In this document: positions 33,986-42,292 of the stretch, one piece after another | How the letters are laid out: each line of letters starts with the position of its first letter | Numbering within the stretch: the first letter of the stretch is position 1 | From: Cellulosimicrobium sp. Marseille-Q4280 | Lineage (GTDB): Bacteria > Actinomycetota > Actinomycetes > Actinomycetales > Cellulomonadaceae | Direction: 5' to 3' | Length of the DNA stretch: 64,000 nucleotides | NCBI RefSeq assembly: GCF_943181405.1 | Contig: NZ_CALPBY010000001.1 | Location: forward strand, 868,001 to 932,000 | Translations under genes and position numbers: made by a program | The notes under the pieces: model-generated | What the model was told of the DNA's origin: nothing | Databases searched by the model: none | The model's input: the letters and a program-made list of their open reading frames with translations, nothing else

Positions 33986-34780
33986 ATGAGGATCGACCTC
34001 GACGGCAGGACGGCGCTCGTCACCGGCTCGGCGCAGGGCATCGGGCTGGCGATCGCCCGGACCCTCGCGCGGTGCGGGGCGAGCGTCGTCGTCAACGGGC
34101 GGTCGGAGGAGACGTCGCAGCGCGCCGCGGAGGACGTGCGCGAGCACGTGCCGGGCGCGCAGGTCCTCGGCGTCGCGGCCGACCTCGCCACCGACCAGGG
34201 CACCGCGGCGGTGCTCGAGGCGGTGCCGCGCGTCGACGTGCTCGTGAACAACCTCGGCATCTTCGAGAGCGCGGACCCGCTGGAGATCGACGACGCCACG
34301 TGGCGGCGCTACCTCGAGGTGAACGTCCTCGCGGGCGTGCGCCTCACGCGCGCCTACCTGCCGGGGATGATCGACCGCGGCTGGGGTCGCGTGCAGTTCA
34401 TCGGGAGCGACTCGGCGGTCGTGATCCCGGCGGAGATGATCCACTACGGCGTGACGAAGACGGCGCTGCTCGGCGTCTCGCGCGGGTTCGCCAAGGCCGC
34501 TGCGGGGACGGGCGTGACGGTGAACAGCGTGCTCGCCGGCCCGACGCACACGGGCGGCGTCGAGACGTTCGCCCGGAGCCTCGTCGGCGACGACCTGCCC
34601 TGGGACGAGGCGCAGCGCGTCTTCATGCGCGAGCACCGGCCCCAGTCGCTGCTCCAGCGGCTCATCGAGCCCGAGGAGATCGCGCACATGGTCGCGTACC
34701 TGGCGTCGCCGCTCGCGTCCGCGACGACGGGTGCGGCCGTGCGCGTCGACGGCGGCTACATCGACGCGATCGTCCCGTGA
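33986..34780 (+). CDS. Short-chain dehydrogenase/reductase
   Basis: A 264-residue classical SDR. TGSAQGIGLA near residue 13 binds NAD(P); NNLG is the structural motif. The catalytic Ser-Tyr-Lys appear as GSDSA, then HYGVTK. The C-terminus ends in ASATTGAAVRVDGGYIDAIVP, the typical substrate-loop and oligomer strand. The long insert THTGGVETFARSLV... QSLLQRLIEPEEIAHM matches the NAD-dependent 3-oxoacyl-reductase-like group. GGAGG lies five bases before ATG 33986. No neighbour indicates a substrate. Confidence 0.9.
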   Translation: MRIDLDGRTALVTGSAQGIGLAIARTLARCGASVVVNGRSEETSQRAAEDVREHVPGAQVLGVAADLATDQGTAAVLEAVPRVDVLVNNLGIFESADPLEIDDATWRRYLEVNVLAGVRLTRAYLPGMIDRGWGRVQFIGSDSAVVIPAEMIHYGVTKTALLGVSRGFAKAAAGTGVTVNSVLAGPTHTGGVETFARSLVGDDLPWDEAQRVFMREHRPQSLLQRLIEPEEIAHMVAYLASPLASATTGAAVRVDGGYIDAIVP

Positions 34781-34913
34781 GACCCTCGGCGGAGCGCCCA
34801 GGCGCGTGCCCGGGGCAGGAACACACTCCGGCCGCGCCGCGTTCTACCCCGTGCCAGGACGATGCGTCGTGGGCCAGCGCCCCGGTCGTCCCGGTCCCTT
34901 CAGGAGGTAAGCG

Positions 34914-35588
34914 ATGAACTCGATCTTCGACGCGATCTTCGGCTCGTCCGGCAAGACGACGATGGTCGCCCCGGAGGACACGCTCCCCGGGCGTCAGTCC
35001 CCCGTCCTGCAGACCCCGCGCCCGCACACGGTGCTCGGCACGTCGATCACCGGCCCCTGGCCCGAGGGCACGCGCGTGCTCTACCTCGCGATGGGCTGCT
35101 TCTGGGGTGCCGAGGAGATCTTCTGGCAGGTCCCGGGCGTCGTGAGCACCGCCGTCGGGTACATGGGCGGCACGACGCCGAACCCCACCTACGAGGAGGC
35201 GTGCAGCGCCCGTACGGGCCACACCGAGACGGCGCTCGTGGCGTACGACCCGACGAAGGTCTCCGAGGAGGAGCTCCTCAAGATCTTCTGGGAGCGCCAC
35301 GACCCGACGCAGGGCTACCGCCAGGGCAACGACGTCGGCACGCAGTACCGGTCCGCGGTGTACTGGACGACGCCCGAGCAGGAGGCCGCGGTCCGCGAGA
35401 CGGCCGAGCGCTACGGCAAGGTCCTCGAGGCGAAGGGCTACGACCCGATCACGACGGAGAGGCGCCCCGCGTCCGAGGCCGGTCCGTTCTACTACGCCGA
35501 GGACTACCACCAGCAGTACCTCGACAAGAACCCGAACGGCTACCGCTGCCACGCCACGACGGGCGTCCCGTTCCCCGACGCCGCCTGA
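34914..35588 (+). CDS. msrA: Peptide methionine (S)-S-oxide reductase
   Basis: A 224-residue MsrA. The catalytic cysteine is Cys62 in [40 protein letters not shown] and [19 protein letters not shown] are the standard conserved blocks. It carries the N-terminal extension of about 50 residues common to the 215-aa MsrA type. It repairs oxidised methionine in proteins using thioredoxin. AGGAGG precedes ATG 34914. The gene ends at a perfect hairpin that it shares with the converging unknown gene. Confidence 0.95.
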   Translation: MNSIFDAIFGSSGKTTMVAPEDTLPGRQSPVLQTPRPHTVLGTSITGPWPEGTRVLYLAMGCFWGAEEIFWQVPGVVSTAVGYMGGTTPNPTYEEACSARTGHTETALVAYDPTKVSEEELLKIFWERHDPTQGYRQGNDVGTQYRSAVYWTTPEQEAAVRETAERYGKVLEAKGYDPITTERRPASEAGPFYYAEDYHQQYLDKNPNGYRCHATTGVPFPDAA

Positions 35589-35603
35589 TCGTCTCCCCGC
35601 TCT

Positions 35604-35635
35604 GACGGCCCTCGACCACCCGGTCGAGGGCCGTC
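35604..35635. terminator. Terminator between msrA and converging unknown genes
   Basis: A perfect 14-bp stem (35604-35617 with 35622-35635) with a four-base loop, two bases beyond the stop of the converging gene. Confidence 0.85.
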
Positions 35636-35636
35636 C

Positions 35637-35999
35637 TCATGCCGTCGGGAGACGCCGCGGCCGGGTCCGGTCCTCGTCGGCAACGAGATAGCGGGCCCAG
35701 ATGAGTGCCTTGCGGTACGGCCCGTCGCCGTCGGCGTCTCGCTGGGGCTGGTCGAACTCGACCCAGTACTCCAGCTCGCCGGCTTCCGCGCGCGGGTTTC
35801 TGATCGGCACCGGTGCCGCCATCGCGCTGACGGTGCCGGAGAACTCCTGGAGCCACGGTCCGTGCCACGCCCGGTCGTGCACGACACGGACCCGCGTGCC
35901 GGCGGGCCAGGCTCCTCGAGGCCATGCGCGCGGCAGGGCGACGCCGATGATCGTCTCGACCGCCCGCCGGTCACGGTCGTCACTGGGGCCGTCAGTCAC
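35637..35999 (-). CDS. Small protein of unknown function (120 aa)
   Basis: I do not recognise this family. The 120-residue product is soluble, with aromatic and arginine-rich content: ALPRAWPRGAWPAGTRVRVV, then VHDRAWHGPWLQEFSGTV, and ELEYWVEFDQPQRDADGDGPYRKALI, which look like strands of a small beta-barrel (SH3-like) fold. GTG 35999 starts eight bases inside the upstream gene's end, so the two are co-translated. It ends at the msrA terminator. Length, codon use and tight coupling support it as real. Confidence 0.65.
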   Translation of the reverse strand: MTDGPSDDRDRRAVETIIGVALPRAWPRGAWPAGTRVRVVHDRAWHGPWLQEFSGTVSAMAAPVPIRNPRAEAGELEYWVEFDQPQRDADGDGPYRKALIWARYLVADEDRTRPRRLPTA

Positions 36000-36363
36000 C
36001 CTGAACCACCAGGCGCCGGACCCGTTCGCGCACGGCCGCCGACCATGCGACGGGGTCTGCATCGTGCTCCCGGCACTCGTCGAGCCACCCGTCGAAGGTC
36101 GAACGGATGTACTCGAACTCGTGGACGTGCTCGCCCGGCCCTCCGTGGCGGATCAGTCGTGGGTCGTCCGGGTCCCGCGTCAGGTCGAAGCCGTGCAGGT
36201 GCAGGAGCGCCGTCATGACGAGAGGCTGCGCCTCGACAGGGGAATCGGCCATGACGTACGGATCCGCCCAGCGATGCACCTCCTCGCGGCTCACGCCGCC
36301 GCGCACCAGCGCCGTCCACCACCGTTCGACCTCGCGACGAGAAGGGCCGCACAGCACCACCAT
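35992..36363 (-). CDS. Small protein of unknown function (123 aa)
   Basis: An unrecognised 123-residue soluble protein beginning MVVLCGPSRREVERWWTALV. It is rich in Arg, Trp and His (EEVHRWADPYVM, ALLHLHGFDL, EYIRSTFDGWLDECREHDADPVAW) and probably alpha-helical. TACGCT at 36370-36375 ends six bases before ATG 36363, so a leaderless mRNA is expected. It overlaps the next unknown gene by eight bases, forming a two-gene unit between msrA and a divergent aldo/keto reductase. Confidence 0.65.
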   Translation of the reverse strand: MVVLCGPSRREVERWWTALVRGGVSREEVHRWADPYVMADSPVEAQPLVMTALLHLHGFDLTRDPDDPRLIRHGGPGEHVHEFEYIRSTFDGWLDECREHDADPVAWSAAVRERVRRLVVQGD

Positions 36364-36475
36364 GGGGAGAGCGTACGACTGCGCGAGGACGGTGTGTCGG
36401 TACGCCGACGGGGCAGCGCCACCGAGGGTTCCATTGCGCGTGCCGGTGCGTCCGGGGCGTGCGTAGATGGAGAGC

Positions 36476-37315
36476 ATGACCTCCCTCCCCCGACTCACGT
36501 CCCAGGACGGCACGACCCTCCCCGCGATCGGCTTCGGGACGTACTCGCTGCGGGGGTCGGGTGGGGCCGAGACGGTCGTGCGGGCGATCGAGGCGGGGTA
36601 CCGGCTCATCGACTCGGCGTTCAGCTACGAGAACGAGGGCGCGGTGGGCGCGGCCGTACGGCAGTCGTCGGTGCCGCGCGACGAGGTGCTCGTGACGTCG
36701 AAGCTGCCCGGGCGGTACCACGCCTACGACGACGCCGTCCGCACCGTCGAGGAGTCGCTGTTCCGTACGGGACTCGATCACCTCGACCTCTACCTGGTCC
36801 ACTGGCCGAACCCCGGCGTCGGGCGCTACGTCGAGGCGTACGAGGCGCTCGTCGCGTGCCGCGAGCGCGGGCTGGTCCGCCACGTCGGTGTCTCCAACTT
36901 CCTGCCCGACCACCTGGACACGGTCATTGCGGCGACGGGCGTGACACCCGTCGTGAACCAGGTCGAGCTGCACCCCTACTTCCCGCAGCACGACCAGCGC
37001 CACGCCGACGCCGAGCGGGGTGTCGTCACGGAGGCGTGGAGCCCGATCGGGCGGGCGGGCGAGCTCCTCTCCGACCCGGTCGTCACCGCGGTCGCGGCGG
37101 CCCACGGGGTCTCCCCGGTGCAGGTCGTCCTGCGCTGGCACGTCCAGCTGGGCGTCGTGCCGATCCCCAAGGCGTCGTCGCCCGAGCGCCAGCGGGAGAA
37201 CCTCGACGTCTTCTCCTTCGAGCTGTCGACGCACGAGATGAACGCCCTCACAGGCCTCGCGCGCGCCGACGGTCGGACGAACGACCAGGACCCCGCGGTC
37301 TACGAGGAGCTCTGA
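36476..37315 (+). CDS. Aldo/keto reductase
   Basis: A 279-residue NADPH-dependent AKR. The catalytic tetrad is present: Asp46 and Tyr51 in RLIDSAFSYENE, Lys76 in VTSKLPG, and His109 in YLVHWPN. VRHVGVSNF, NQVELHPYFPQ and VPIPKASSPERQRENLDVF are typical cofactor-binding segments, nearest the 2,5-diketo-gluconate-reductase-like bacterial AKRs. ATG 36476 is preferred because GGAGAG lies just before it; an in-frame ATG three codons earlier is possible. Its last 16 bases overlap the converging phosphoesterase gene. Confidence 0.9.
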   Translation: MTSLPRLTSQDGTTLPAIGFGTYSLRGSGGAETVVRAIEAGYRLIDSAFSYENEGAVGAAVRQSSVPRDEVLVTSKLPGRYHAYDDAVRTVEESLFRTGLDHLDLYLVHWPNPGVGRYVEAYEALVACRERGLVRHVGVSNFLPDHLDTVIAATGVTPVVNQVELHPYFPQHDQRHADAERGVVTEAWSPIGRAGELLSDPVVTAVAAAHGVSPVQVVLRWHVQLGVVPIPKASSPERQRENLDVFSFELSTHEMNALTGLARADGRTNDQDPAVYEEL

Positions 37316-38121
37316 CCCTGGGCCTCGGAGTCGGGCCCTCGTCCGGCCGGCCCGCGGCCGTCGCGCGGCCCGAAGACCCGCAGCGCCTCGGCGTCGCTCG
37401 CCGCCGACCGGACGAAGTACTCGGCCCACTCCCCGACGCCCGGGTAGTCGCTGCCGGCTACCACCGCGGCGACGGCCGCGTCGACGTCGACCTTCGTGTG
37501 CCGCAGCGACACCTGTCCGTCGTGGAGCAGCGCCCACGCGCCGCCGGGCCGCCCGTACGGCATGCCGACGCTCCCCGGGTTCACGACGAGCCGCCGGTCG
37601 ACGAGCCGCACGAACGGCATGTGGGTGTGCCCGCAGAGCACGGTGCGGACCGCGGGGTCAAGGCCGCCGAGGACGTCGGCCCATCGCTCCAGCGACGAGT
37701 CGACGAGCACGACCTCCTCGTCGTCGCGCGGCGTGCCATGGCAGCACACGACGCGCCCGAACCCGCGCACGACGATCTCGACGGGGTGCGGCAGGCCCGC
37801 GAGCAGCTCGACCTGGTCCGGCCGGAGCTGCGCCGCCGCCCACGGCACGACCGGGTCGGGCACCTCCCCCGCGCCGTCGCGCGCCCAGGAGACGAGCTCG
37901 CGGTCCGCGTTGCCGCGCACGAGCAGGGCGCGGTCACCGAGCGACGTGAGGCGGTCGAGCACCTCGACCGGCTGCGGGCCGGCGGCGTGGTCACCGGTCA
38001 CGACGACGAGGTCTGCCACGCGCACGTCGGGCTCCGCGAGCACGGCGTCCAGCACGGGGAGCACGCCGTGGACGTCGGACAGGACGGCGACGACGCCGAG
38101 CTCGGAGGTGGGTGCGGTCAT
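37300..38121 (-). CDS. Metallophosphoesterase (YfcE/MJ0936-like)
   Basis: A 273-residue calcineurin-fold phosphoesterase. LSDVHG (Asp16, His18) opens the dimetal site; VVTGDHAAGP supplies the bridging aspartate; GNAD replaces the common GNHD, so the usual catalytic histidine is missing at this point; CCHGTP and CGHTHMPF complete the ligands. Small bacterial members hydrolyse cyclic nucleotides or phosphodiesters; the substrate is not predictable. A Gly/Arg/Ser-rich tail ends the protein, and the gene end overlaps the aldo/keto reductase on the opposite strand. Confidence 0.85.
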   Translation of the reverse strand: MTAPTSELGVVAVLSDVHGVLPVLDAVLAEPDVRVADLVVVTGDHAAGPQPVEVLDRLTSLGDRALLVRGNADRELVSWARDGAGEVPDPVVPWAAAQLRPDQVELLAGLPHPVEIVVRGFGRVVCCHGTPRDDEEVVLVDSSLERWADVLGGLDPAVRTVLCGHTHMPFVRLVDRRLVVNPGSVGMPYGRPGGAWALLHDGQVSLRHTKVDVDAAVAAVVAGSDYPGVGEWAEYFVRSAASDAEALRVFGPRDGRGPAGRGPDSEAQGQSSS

Positions 38122-38231
38122 CGACCCACGGTCCCACGGAACTCCTTCGGACCGCCCCACCGGTCGCCCACGGTCCTGCCACGCGCAGGTCGTGACGCGC
38201 TCCCGCCGCGCGGGCATGGCACCGTGTGCAC

Positions 38232-39089
38232 GTGACGTCTTCCCCCGGCCCGTCCGTCGTCGTGCCCGACGCCGCCCTACCGCCATGGGCCGTCGGCTCG
38301 CCGGCCCGCCTGCTCGCCGCCGCGCTCGTCTCGCTGTCCGCGGTGCTGCTCTTCGCGGTGCACGTGCGCCCGCTCGGCTATCTCCCGCTCGTGCTGGGCG
38401 TCGCGCTCGGCTGGGCCGTCGATCGTGTCCTCGGCCGTGACCTCGCCCTGATCGGCGTGGGCCTGGGGATCATCTCGGCCATCTCGCTCGAGGCCGACCT
38501 GTCGGACGCGGGCATGGCGCGTTTCACCGTCGCCCTGTCGCTCGCGGTGCTCGTGCCCTGGGCGCTGTCGCGGTTCGCGTTCCACGACCGGACGATCACG
38601 TTCCCCGTCGCGACCGGCCGGCGCTGGTCGCGCGGCCAGATCGTCTACCTCGCCGTGGTCGTCGTCGCGGGCTACCTCATCCTGCCGTTCTACTTCATCG
38701 GCTCGGGGGCGTACCGGAACTGGCCGGAGGTGACGAGCGGGGCCGAGATCGCGCGGCTGTTCGTCGGGGTGAACGCCGTCGGGATCTGGGACGAGCTGTT
38801 CTTCGTGTGCATCGTCTTCGCGCTGCTGCGCCAGCACTTCGGGCTGTGGACGGCGAACCTCCTGCAGGCGGCGGTGTTCGTCTCGTTCCTGTGGGAGCTC
38901 GGCTACCGCGAGTGGGGCCCGCTGCTGACGATCCCGTTCGCCCTCGTGCAGGGCTGGATCTTCTCGTGGAGCAAGTCGTTCACGTACGTCGTTGCCGTGC
39001 ACCTGCTGTTCGACCTCGTGGTGTTCGGCGTGCTCGTGCACGCCCACAACCCCGAGCTCTTCGACGTGTTCGTCACCGCTCCCCGCTGA
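38232..39089 (+). CDS. CPBP-like intramembrane protein
   Basis: A 285-residue membrane protein with about eight helices. WDELFFVCIVFALLRQHFG and HLLFDLVVFGVLVH occupy the positions of the Glu-rich and His motifs of the CPBP (type II CAAX-protease/bacteriocin-processing) family, but the first motif has only one glutamate after Asp, so protease activity is doubtful. GTG 38232 is used because CACCGT lies six bases upstream, as in the leaderless genes nearby; GTG 38226 is also possible. It converges on a PAP2 gene 22 bases away. Confidence 0.65.
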   Translation: MTSSPGPSVVVPDAALPPWAVGSPARLLAAALVSLSAVLLFAVHVRPLGYLPLVLGVALGWAVDRVLGRDLALIGVGLGIISAISLEADLSDAGMARFTVALSLAVLVPWALSRFAFHDRTITFPVATGRRWSRGQIVYLAVVVVAGYLILPFYFIGSGAYRNWPEVTSGAEIARLFVGVNAVGIWDELFFVCIVFALLRQHFGLWTANLLQAAVFVSFLWELGYREWGPLLTIPFALVQGWIFSWSKSFTYVVAVHLLFDLVVFGVLVHAHNPELFDVFVTAPR

Positions 39090-39111
39090 GGCCCTGCGGA
39101 CCAGCCCGCGC

Positions 39112-39915
39112 TCAGAAGGGTCGCGCGACGAGCAGGCGCCGGACGCCGTCGACCCGGCACGCCGCGTGCACCGCGGTCGTCCCGGGACCTGCCAGCACCA
39201 GGGTGGTCGCGACCACGACGCCCACCCCGACCGCCGCGCCCGCGACGACGTCGTGCGGGAAGTGCGCACCCTGCGCGACGCGCGCCGCGCCCACCACGAC
39301 GGCGAGCGCGACGGGGAGCACGACCCACAGCACGACGTCGATCGGTCGCGCGACGACCGCGTGGCGAGGCGTCCGCCCGCCGAGGAGACGTACGGCCGGC
39401 GCTCCCGCGACGACGACCGCCGTGGCGAGCGCGAAAGCGATCGCCGTGTGGTTGCTCGGGAACGACCAGTCCCCCGCCGGCGGGCAGTGCGCGACCTCGA
39501 CGAGCTCCCAGCACCCGCGCGGCTGACGGACCACGGACTTCACGAGCTCGCTGGCCCCGTAGGCGAGGACGGCACCCACGCCCGCCGTGAGCGTCGTCGC
39601 CACGGCGACGTGGCCGCCGTGCCGCGAGCGCAGGAGGACGACGCCGCACAGCGCGACGAGCACGAGCACGCCGCCCTCGGCGACGAGCCCGGTCCACGGC
39701 AGGTCGCCCGTGCGAGCGGTCAGCGCGACGTACAGGCCCTCGCTCGGACCGCGCAGCAGCAGGGCCAGGACCACGACGAGCGCCGCGCCACCCAGCCACG
39801 CGAGCGCCCGGGTGGTGACGTGCGGGCGGGGAGCGCCGGCGTCGGGCGGCGTGTCGTCCGGGTGCAGGACACGGTCGAGGACGGGTGCGGGACGGGACGA
39901 ATCGGGCGAGCTCAC
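39112..39915 (-). CDS. PAP2-superfamily membrane phosphatase
   Basis: A 267-residue lipid phosphatase with six helices. The three PAP2 motifs are seen: ELVKSVVRQPRG (K-x6-RP type), DWSFPSNHTA (PSGH type) and RVAQGAHFPHDV (SR-x5-H-x3-D type, starting Ala-Arg). Members dephosphorylate lipid pyrophosphates such as undecaprenyl diphosphate or phosphatidate on the outer membrane face. TACCCT (minus strand, 39922-39927) ends six bases before GTG 39915, consistent with leaderless transcription. Confidence 0.88.
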   Translation of the reverse strand: MSSPDSSRPAPVLDRVLHPDDTPPDAGAPRPHVTTRALAWLGGAALVVVLALLLRGPSEGLYVALTARTGDLPWTGLVAEGGVLVLVALCGVVLLRSRHGGHVAVATTLTAGVGAVLAYGASELVKSVVRQPRGCWELVEVAHCPPAGDWSFPSNHTAIAFALATAVVVAGAPAVRLLGGRTPRHAVVARPIDVVLWVVLPVALAVVVGAARVAQGAHFPHDVVAGAAVGVGVVVATTLVLAGPGTTAVHAACRVDGVRRLLVARPF

Positions 39916-40024
39916 CGGTCGAGGGTAGACAGGTGAACAGCGGATGAACATCAGCCCTCGGTCGGACGTCGAGCGTGTCGTCGCACGACCGAGGGCGGAC
40001 CCGACCCTCTCGATCCCGGCGGTG

Positions 40025-40675
40025 CTACTCCTGCGGGTCGAGCGGCGGCACGTAGAACGCGGTGGTCGCCGCGACGCGCGCCGCGACGGTCCCCTCGTCC
40101 AGGCCGTCCGCCGCGGCCAGGGCGGCGCCCCAGGACTCGCTGCTCGCGGTGTTGAACGCCCGCACGGCGGGATCGGTCGCGAGGGTCTCGGGGTCGATCG
40201 CCCCCTCGACGCCGGCAAGGTGCAGCCCGAGGCCGAGGAGCGCGCCGTCCCAGCCGACGCCGACCGCTCCCGGGCCGAACTGGTCCCACATCTCGGGCGG
40301 GGTGACGGCGGTGTGGTCGAGCGTGAGCCGCGTCCCGTCACCGTCCGGCTCGAGACGCACGTCGACGATCGAGGAGTCCTCGGGGCCCACCGGGCCCATG
40401 ACCCACGTGAGCTGCAGGTGACGCGGCGCGTCGCACACGCGGATCTCCCCGCCCGCGTTGCCCTCCGTCTGGTAGGTGCCCCCGACGCGCAGGTCGCCCG
40501 TGACGGGCAGGAACCAGCGCGGGAGACGCTCGGGGTTCGTCACGGCGTCCCAGACGTCGTCGACAGCCGCGGGGTACGTCCGCGAGAGGCTGACGACGCG
40601 CGCCTCCCCCGCGGGGAGCGTCCCGCGCCCGACCCTGCGTCGCACGTTCTCCAGCTCGGCGATGAGGTCCTTCAT
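40025..40675 (-). CDS. SRPBCC/AHSA1-domain protein
   Basis: A 216-residue START-like protein. The AHSA1 pattern is clear from VVSLSRTYPAAVDDVWDAVTNPERLPRWFLPVTGDLRVGG onward, with DGTRLTLDHTAV in the later strands. These proteins have a hydrophobic pocket and often partner an ArsR-type regulator. Here the ATG overlaps the arsR stop (ATGA), the common two-gene layout. The ligand is unknown. Confidence 0.9.
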   Translation of the reverse strand: MKDLIAELENVRRRVGRGTLPAGEARVVSLSRTYPAAVDDVWDAVTNPERLPRWFLPVTGDLRVGGTYQTEGNAGGEIRVCDAPRHLQLTWVMGPVGPEDSSIVDVRLEPDGDGTRLTLDHTAVTPPEMWDQFGPGAVGVGWDGALLGLGLHLAGVEGAIDPETLATDPAVRAFNTASSESWGAALAAADGLDEGTVAARVAATTAFYVPPLDPQE

Positions 40676-41109
40676 CCTGCCCTCCAGGTGGTGTCGGTGT
40701 CGTGCTTCTCGTCGGTGGTCGACGGCGCTCGCGCCCCCCGCGCGGTGTCGTCACCGCCTCCGCTCGCGGCACGGTCCGCGGCGAGCCGCCGTTCGCGTGC
40801 CCCGCGCGCGAGCTCGGTGCCGAGCGCGTCGAGCCGCTGCTCCCAGAAGCGCCGGAGGCCGGCGGCCCAGTCCTCGACGTCGCCCAGCGGCGCGGGGTCG
40901 AGCGCGTAGAGGCGTCTGGTCCCCTCGGCACGGACGGTCGCGAACCCGCTCGTCCGCAGGACGCGCAGGTGCTGGGAGACGGCAGGCTGGCTGATCGAGA
41001 ACTCCGCGCCCACGAGCGCGACGACCTCGCCCGCGGACCGCTCGCCCTCGGCCAAGTGCTCGAGGATGCGGCGGCGGACGGGGTCGCCCAGCACGTCGAA
41101 CGCTTCCAT
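40672..41109 (-). CDS. ArsR-family transcriptional regulator
   Basis: A 145-residue winged-helix repressor. MEAFDVLGDPVRRRILEHLAEGERSAGEVVALV and ISQPAVSQHLRVLRTSGFATVRAEGTRRLYAL form the HTH and wing (residues 1-75). No paired cysteines suitable for metal sensing are visible, so it belongs to the non-metal ArsR group that partners SRPBCC proteins. It is driven by a near-consensus promoter holding a 12-bp palindrome, with TATACT six bases before ATG 41109. A Gly/Asp/Ala-rich tail of about 40 residues follows the domain. Confidence 0.92.
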   Translation of the reverse strand: MEAFDVLGDPVRRRILEHLAEGERSAGEVVALVGAEFSISQPAVSQHLRVLRTSGFATVRAEGTRRLYALDPAPLGDVEDWAAGLRRFWEQRLDALGTELARGARERRLAADRAASGGGDDTARGARAPSTTDEKHDTDTTWRAG

Positions 41110-42286
41110 CGCTCCAGTATAGAAGCGAGTACTTATATAAGTCAATGCCTATGGAGGTCGACGGACGAGCGCCCGGCTCGAGAGACGCACTCCTTGGGCG
41201 CAGCGCTCGAGCCTGGGCGCAGCGCTCGAGCCTGGGCGCAGCGCTCGACGAGAGCGCCTCGGTCGCCCTCGAGACCCGGGTTTCAGCGACCCCGGCCCTG
41301 CCCGCGCCCCCGCGCTTCCCGCCGCCCGCCTTGCCCGAACCGCCCTTGCCTGCGCCCTTGCCCGAGCCGCCCTTTCCCGCGCCCTTGCCGGGACCGCCGC
41401 CCTTGCCCAGGCCGCTCGTCCCGGCGCTCCTGCCGCCCTTCCCGGGTCCCCTGCCCGAGCCGACCTTGCCGGCACCCCGGCCCGTGCCGCCCTTCTCGCC
41501 GCGCGGGCCGCCCGGCTCGGCCGCACGCCCCGACGCCGCGGCGTCGGGCGCCGGGGACCGGCCGCGCGAGCTGTTGACGGTCCGGCCGCGGACGATGCCC
41601 ACCATCTCCTCGACGAGGTCGTCGTCCCTCTCCGCCAGCCAGGCGAGCGCGACGGGCGCGGACGGCGCGCCGTCGAGCCGCCGGTGCACGACGTCCTTGC
41701 GGTGGTGCAGCCGCGCGAGCGACTGCGGGACGACGAGGACGCCCACCCCCGCCGCGACGAGGACCACGGCGTCGGCCGTCGTCGCGGGGCGCTCGACCGC
41801 CGCGACGCCGGGGGGCGACGGGGCGTCGTCCGCGGCCCCCGGCTCGCCCGCCCAGGGGACGACGTCGTCGAGCGGGCGCTGCAGGACGTCGTCGTCGAGG
41901 TCGCCGAGCGCGACCGCCTCGTCGGGGTCCAGCGCGGCGAGCAGGTGGTCGCGCGACGCGACGACGACGGACGTCTCCTCGTAGAGCGGGATCGCCGCGA
42001 GGACGTCCTTGTCGACCGGCGGCCGGAGGAGCGCGGCGTCGGCCTCTCCCTCGCGCAGGACGCGCTCGGCGTCGGCGGCGTCGGCCGCGACGAGGTCGAG
42101 CGGTACGTCAGGGTGCCGCTCGCGCCACGTGCGGACCCACTTCGCCGGGGTCGCCCCCGGGACGTACGCGAGCCGGAAGCGGGGTCCGCCCTGCTGGCCG
42201 ACCTCGTGACCAGGAGTCGTGCCCGCGCCGCCCTCGAGGGTCGCGTCGCTGTCGTCCTCGGGGGTCGCGCCCGTGTCGTCGTCCAC
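40751..42286 (-). CDS. HTH-less LysR substrate-binding-domain protein with Gly/Lys tail; 3' end altered
   Basis: Residues about 30-245 resemble a LysR effector domain (RFRLAYVPGATPAKWVRTWRERHPDVPLDLV, then VVLVAAGVGVLVVPQSLARLHHR), but there is no N-terminal helix-turn-helix. A histone-like Gly/Lys/Arg tail follows (about 255-345) with repeated GKGGSGKGAGKGG-type units. As sequenced, the frame runs through the arsR promoter and 359 bases of arsR to 40751. Three copies of a 19-bp repeat at 41196-41252 cause this; with two copies the frame would stop at 41149, before the promoter. The true end is therefore uncertain. TAGGGT lies six bases before GTG 42286. It is divergent from DUF5997. Confidence 0.7.
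   Translation of the reverse strand: MDDDTGATPEDDSDATLEGGAGTTPGHEVGQQGGPRFRLAYVPGATPAKWVRTWRERHPDVPLDLVAADAADAERVLREGEADAALLRPPVDKDVLAAIPLYEETSVVVASRDHLLAALDPDEAVALGDLDDDVLQRPLDDVVPWAGEPGAADDAPSPPGVAAVERPATTADAVVLVAAGVGVLVVPQSLARLHHRKDVVHRRLDGAPSAPVALAWLAERDDDLVEEMVGIVRGRTVNSSRGRSPAPDAAASGRAAEPGGPRGEKGGTGRGAGKVGSGRGPGKGGRSAGTSGLGKGGGPGKGAGKGGSGKGAGKGGSGKAGGGKRGGAGRAGVAETRVSRATEALSSSAAPRLERCAQARALRPRSASLEPGARPSTSIGIDLYKYSLLYWSDGSVRRAGRPRPPPHPRALGRGRAVRGRGRRARGRGVLDQPACRLPAPARPADERVRDRPCRGDQTPLRARPRAAGRRRGLGRRPPALLGAAARRARHRARARGTRTAARRGPCRERRR
41116..41145 (-). promoter_or_regulatory. arsR promoter with palindromic operator in the spacer
   Basis: On the minus strand TTGACT (41140-41145) and TATACT (41116-41121) are spaced by 18 bases, close to sigma-A consensus. 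ACTTATATAAGT (41131-41142) is a perfect 12-bp palindrome overlapping the -35 and spacer, the expected ArsR autoregulatory site. The AT-rich stretch stands out in the surrounding GC-rich DNA. Confidence 0.8.
41196..41252. repeat. 19-bp tandem repeat, three copies
   Basis: GGGCGCAGCGCTCGAGCCT occurs at 41196-41214 and 41215-41233, and a third copy at 41234-41252 differs only in its last five bases. Because 19 is not a multiple of three, each copy changes the reading frame of the LysR-domain gene that crosses it. Confidence 0.9.
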
Positions 42287-42292
42287 CCGACC

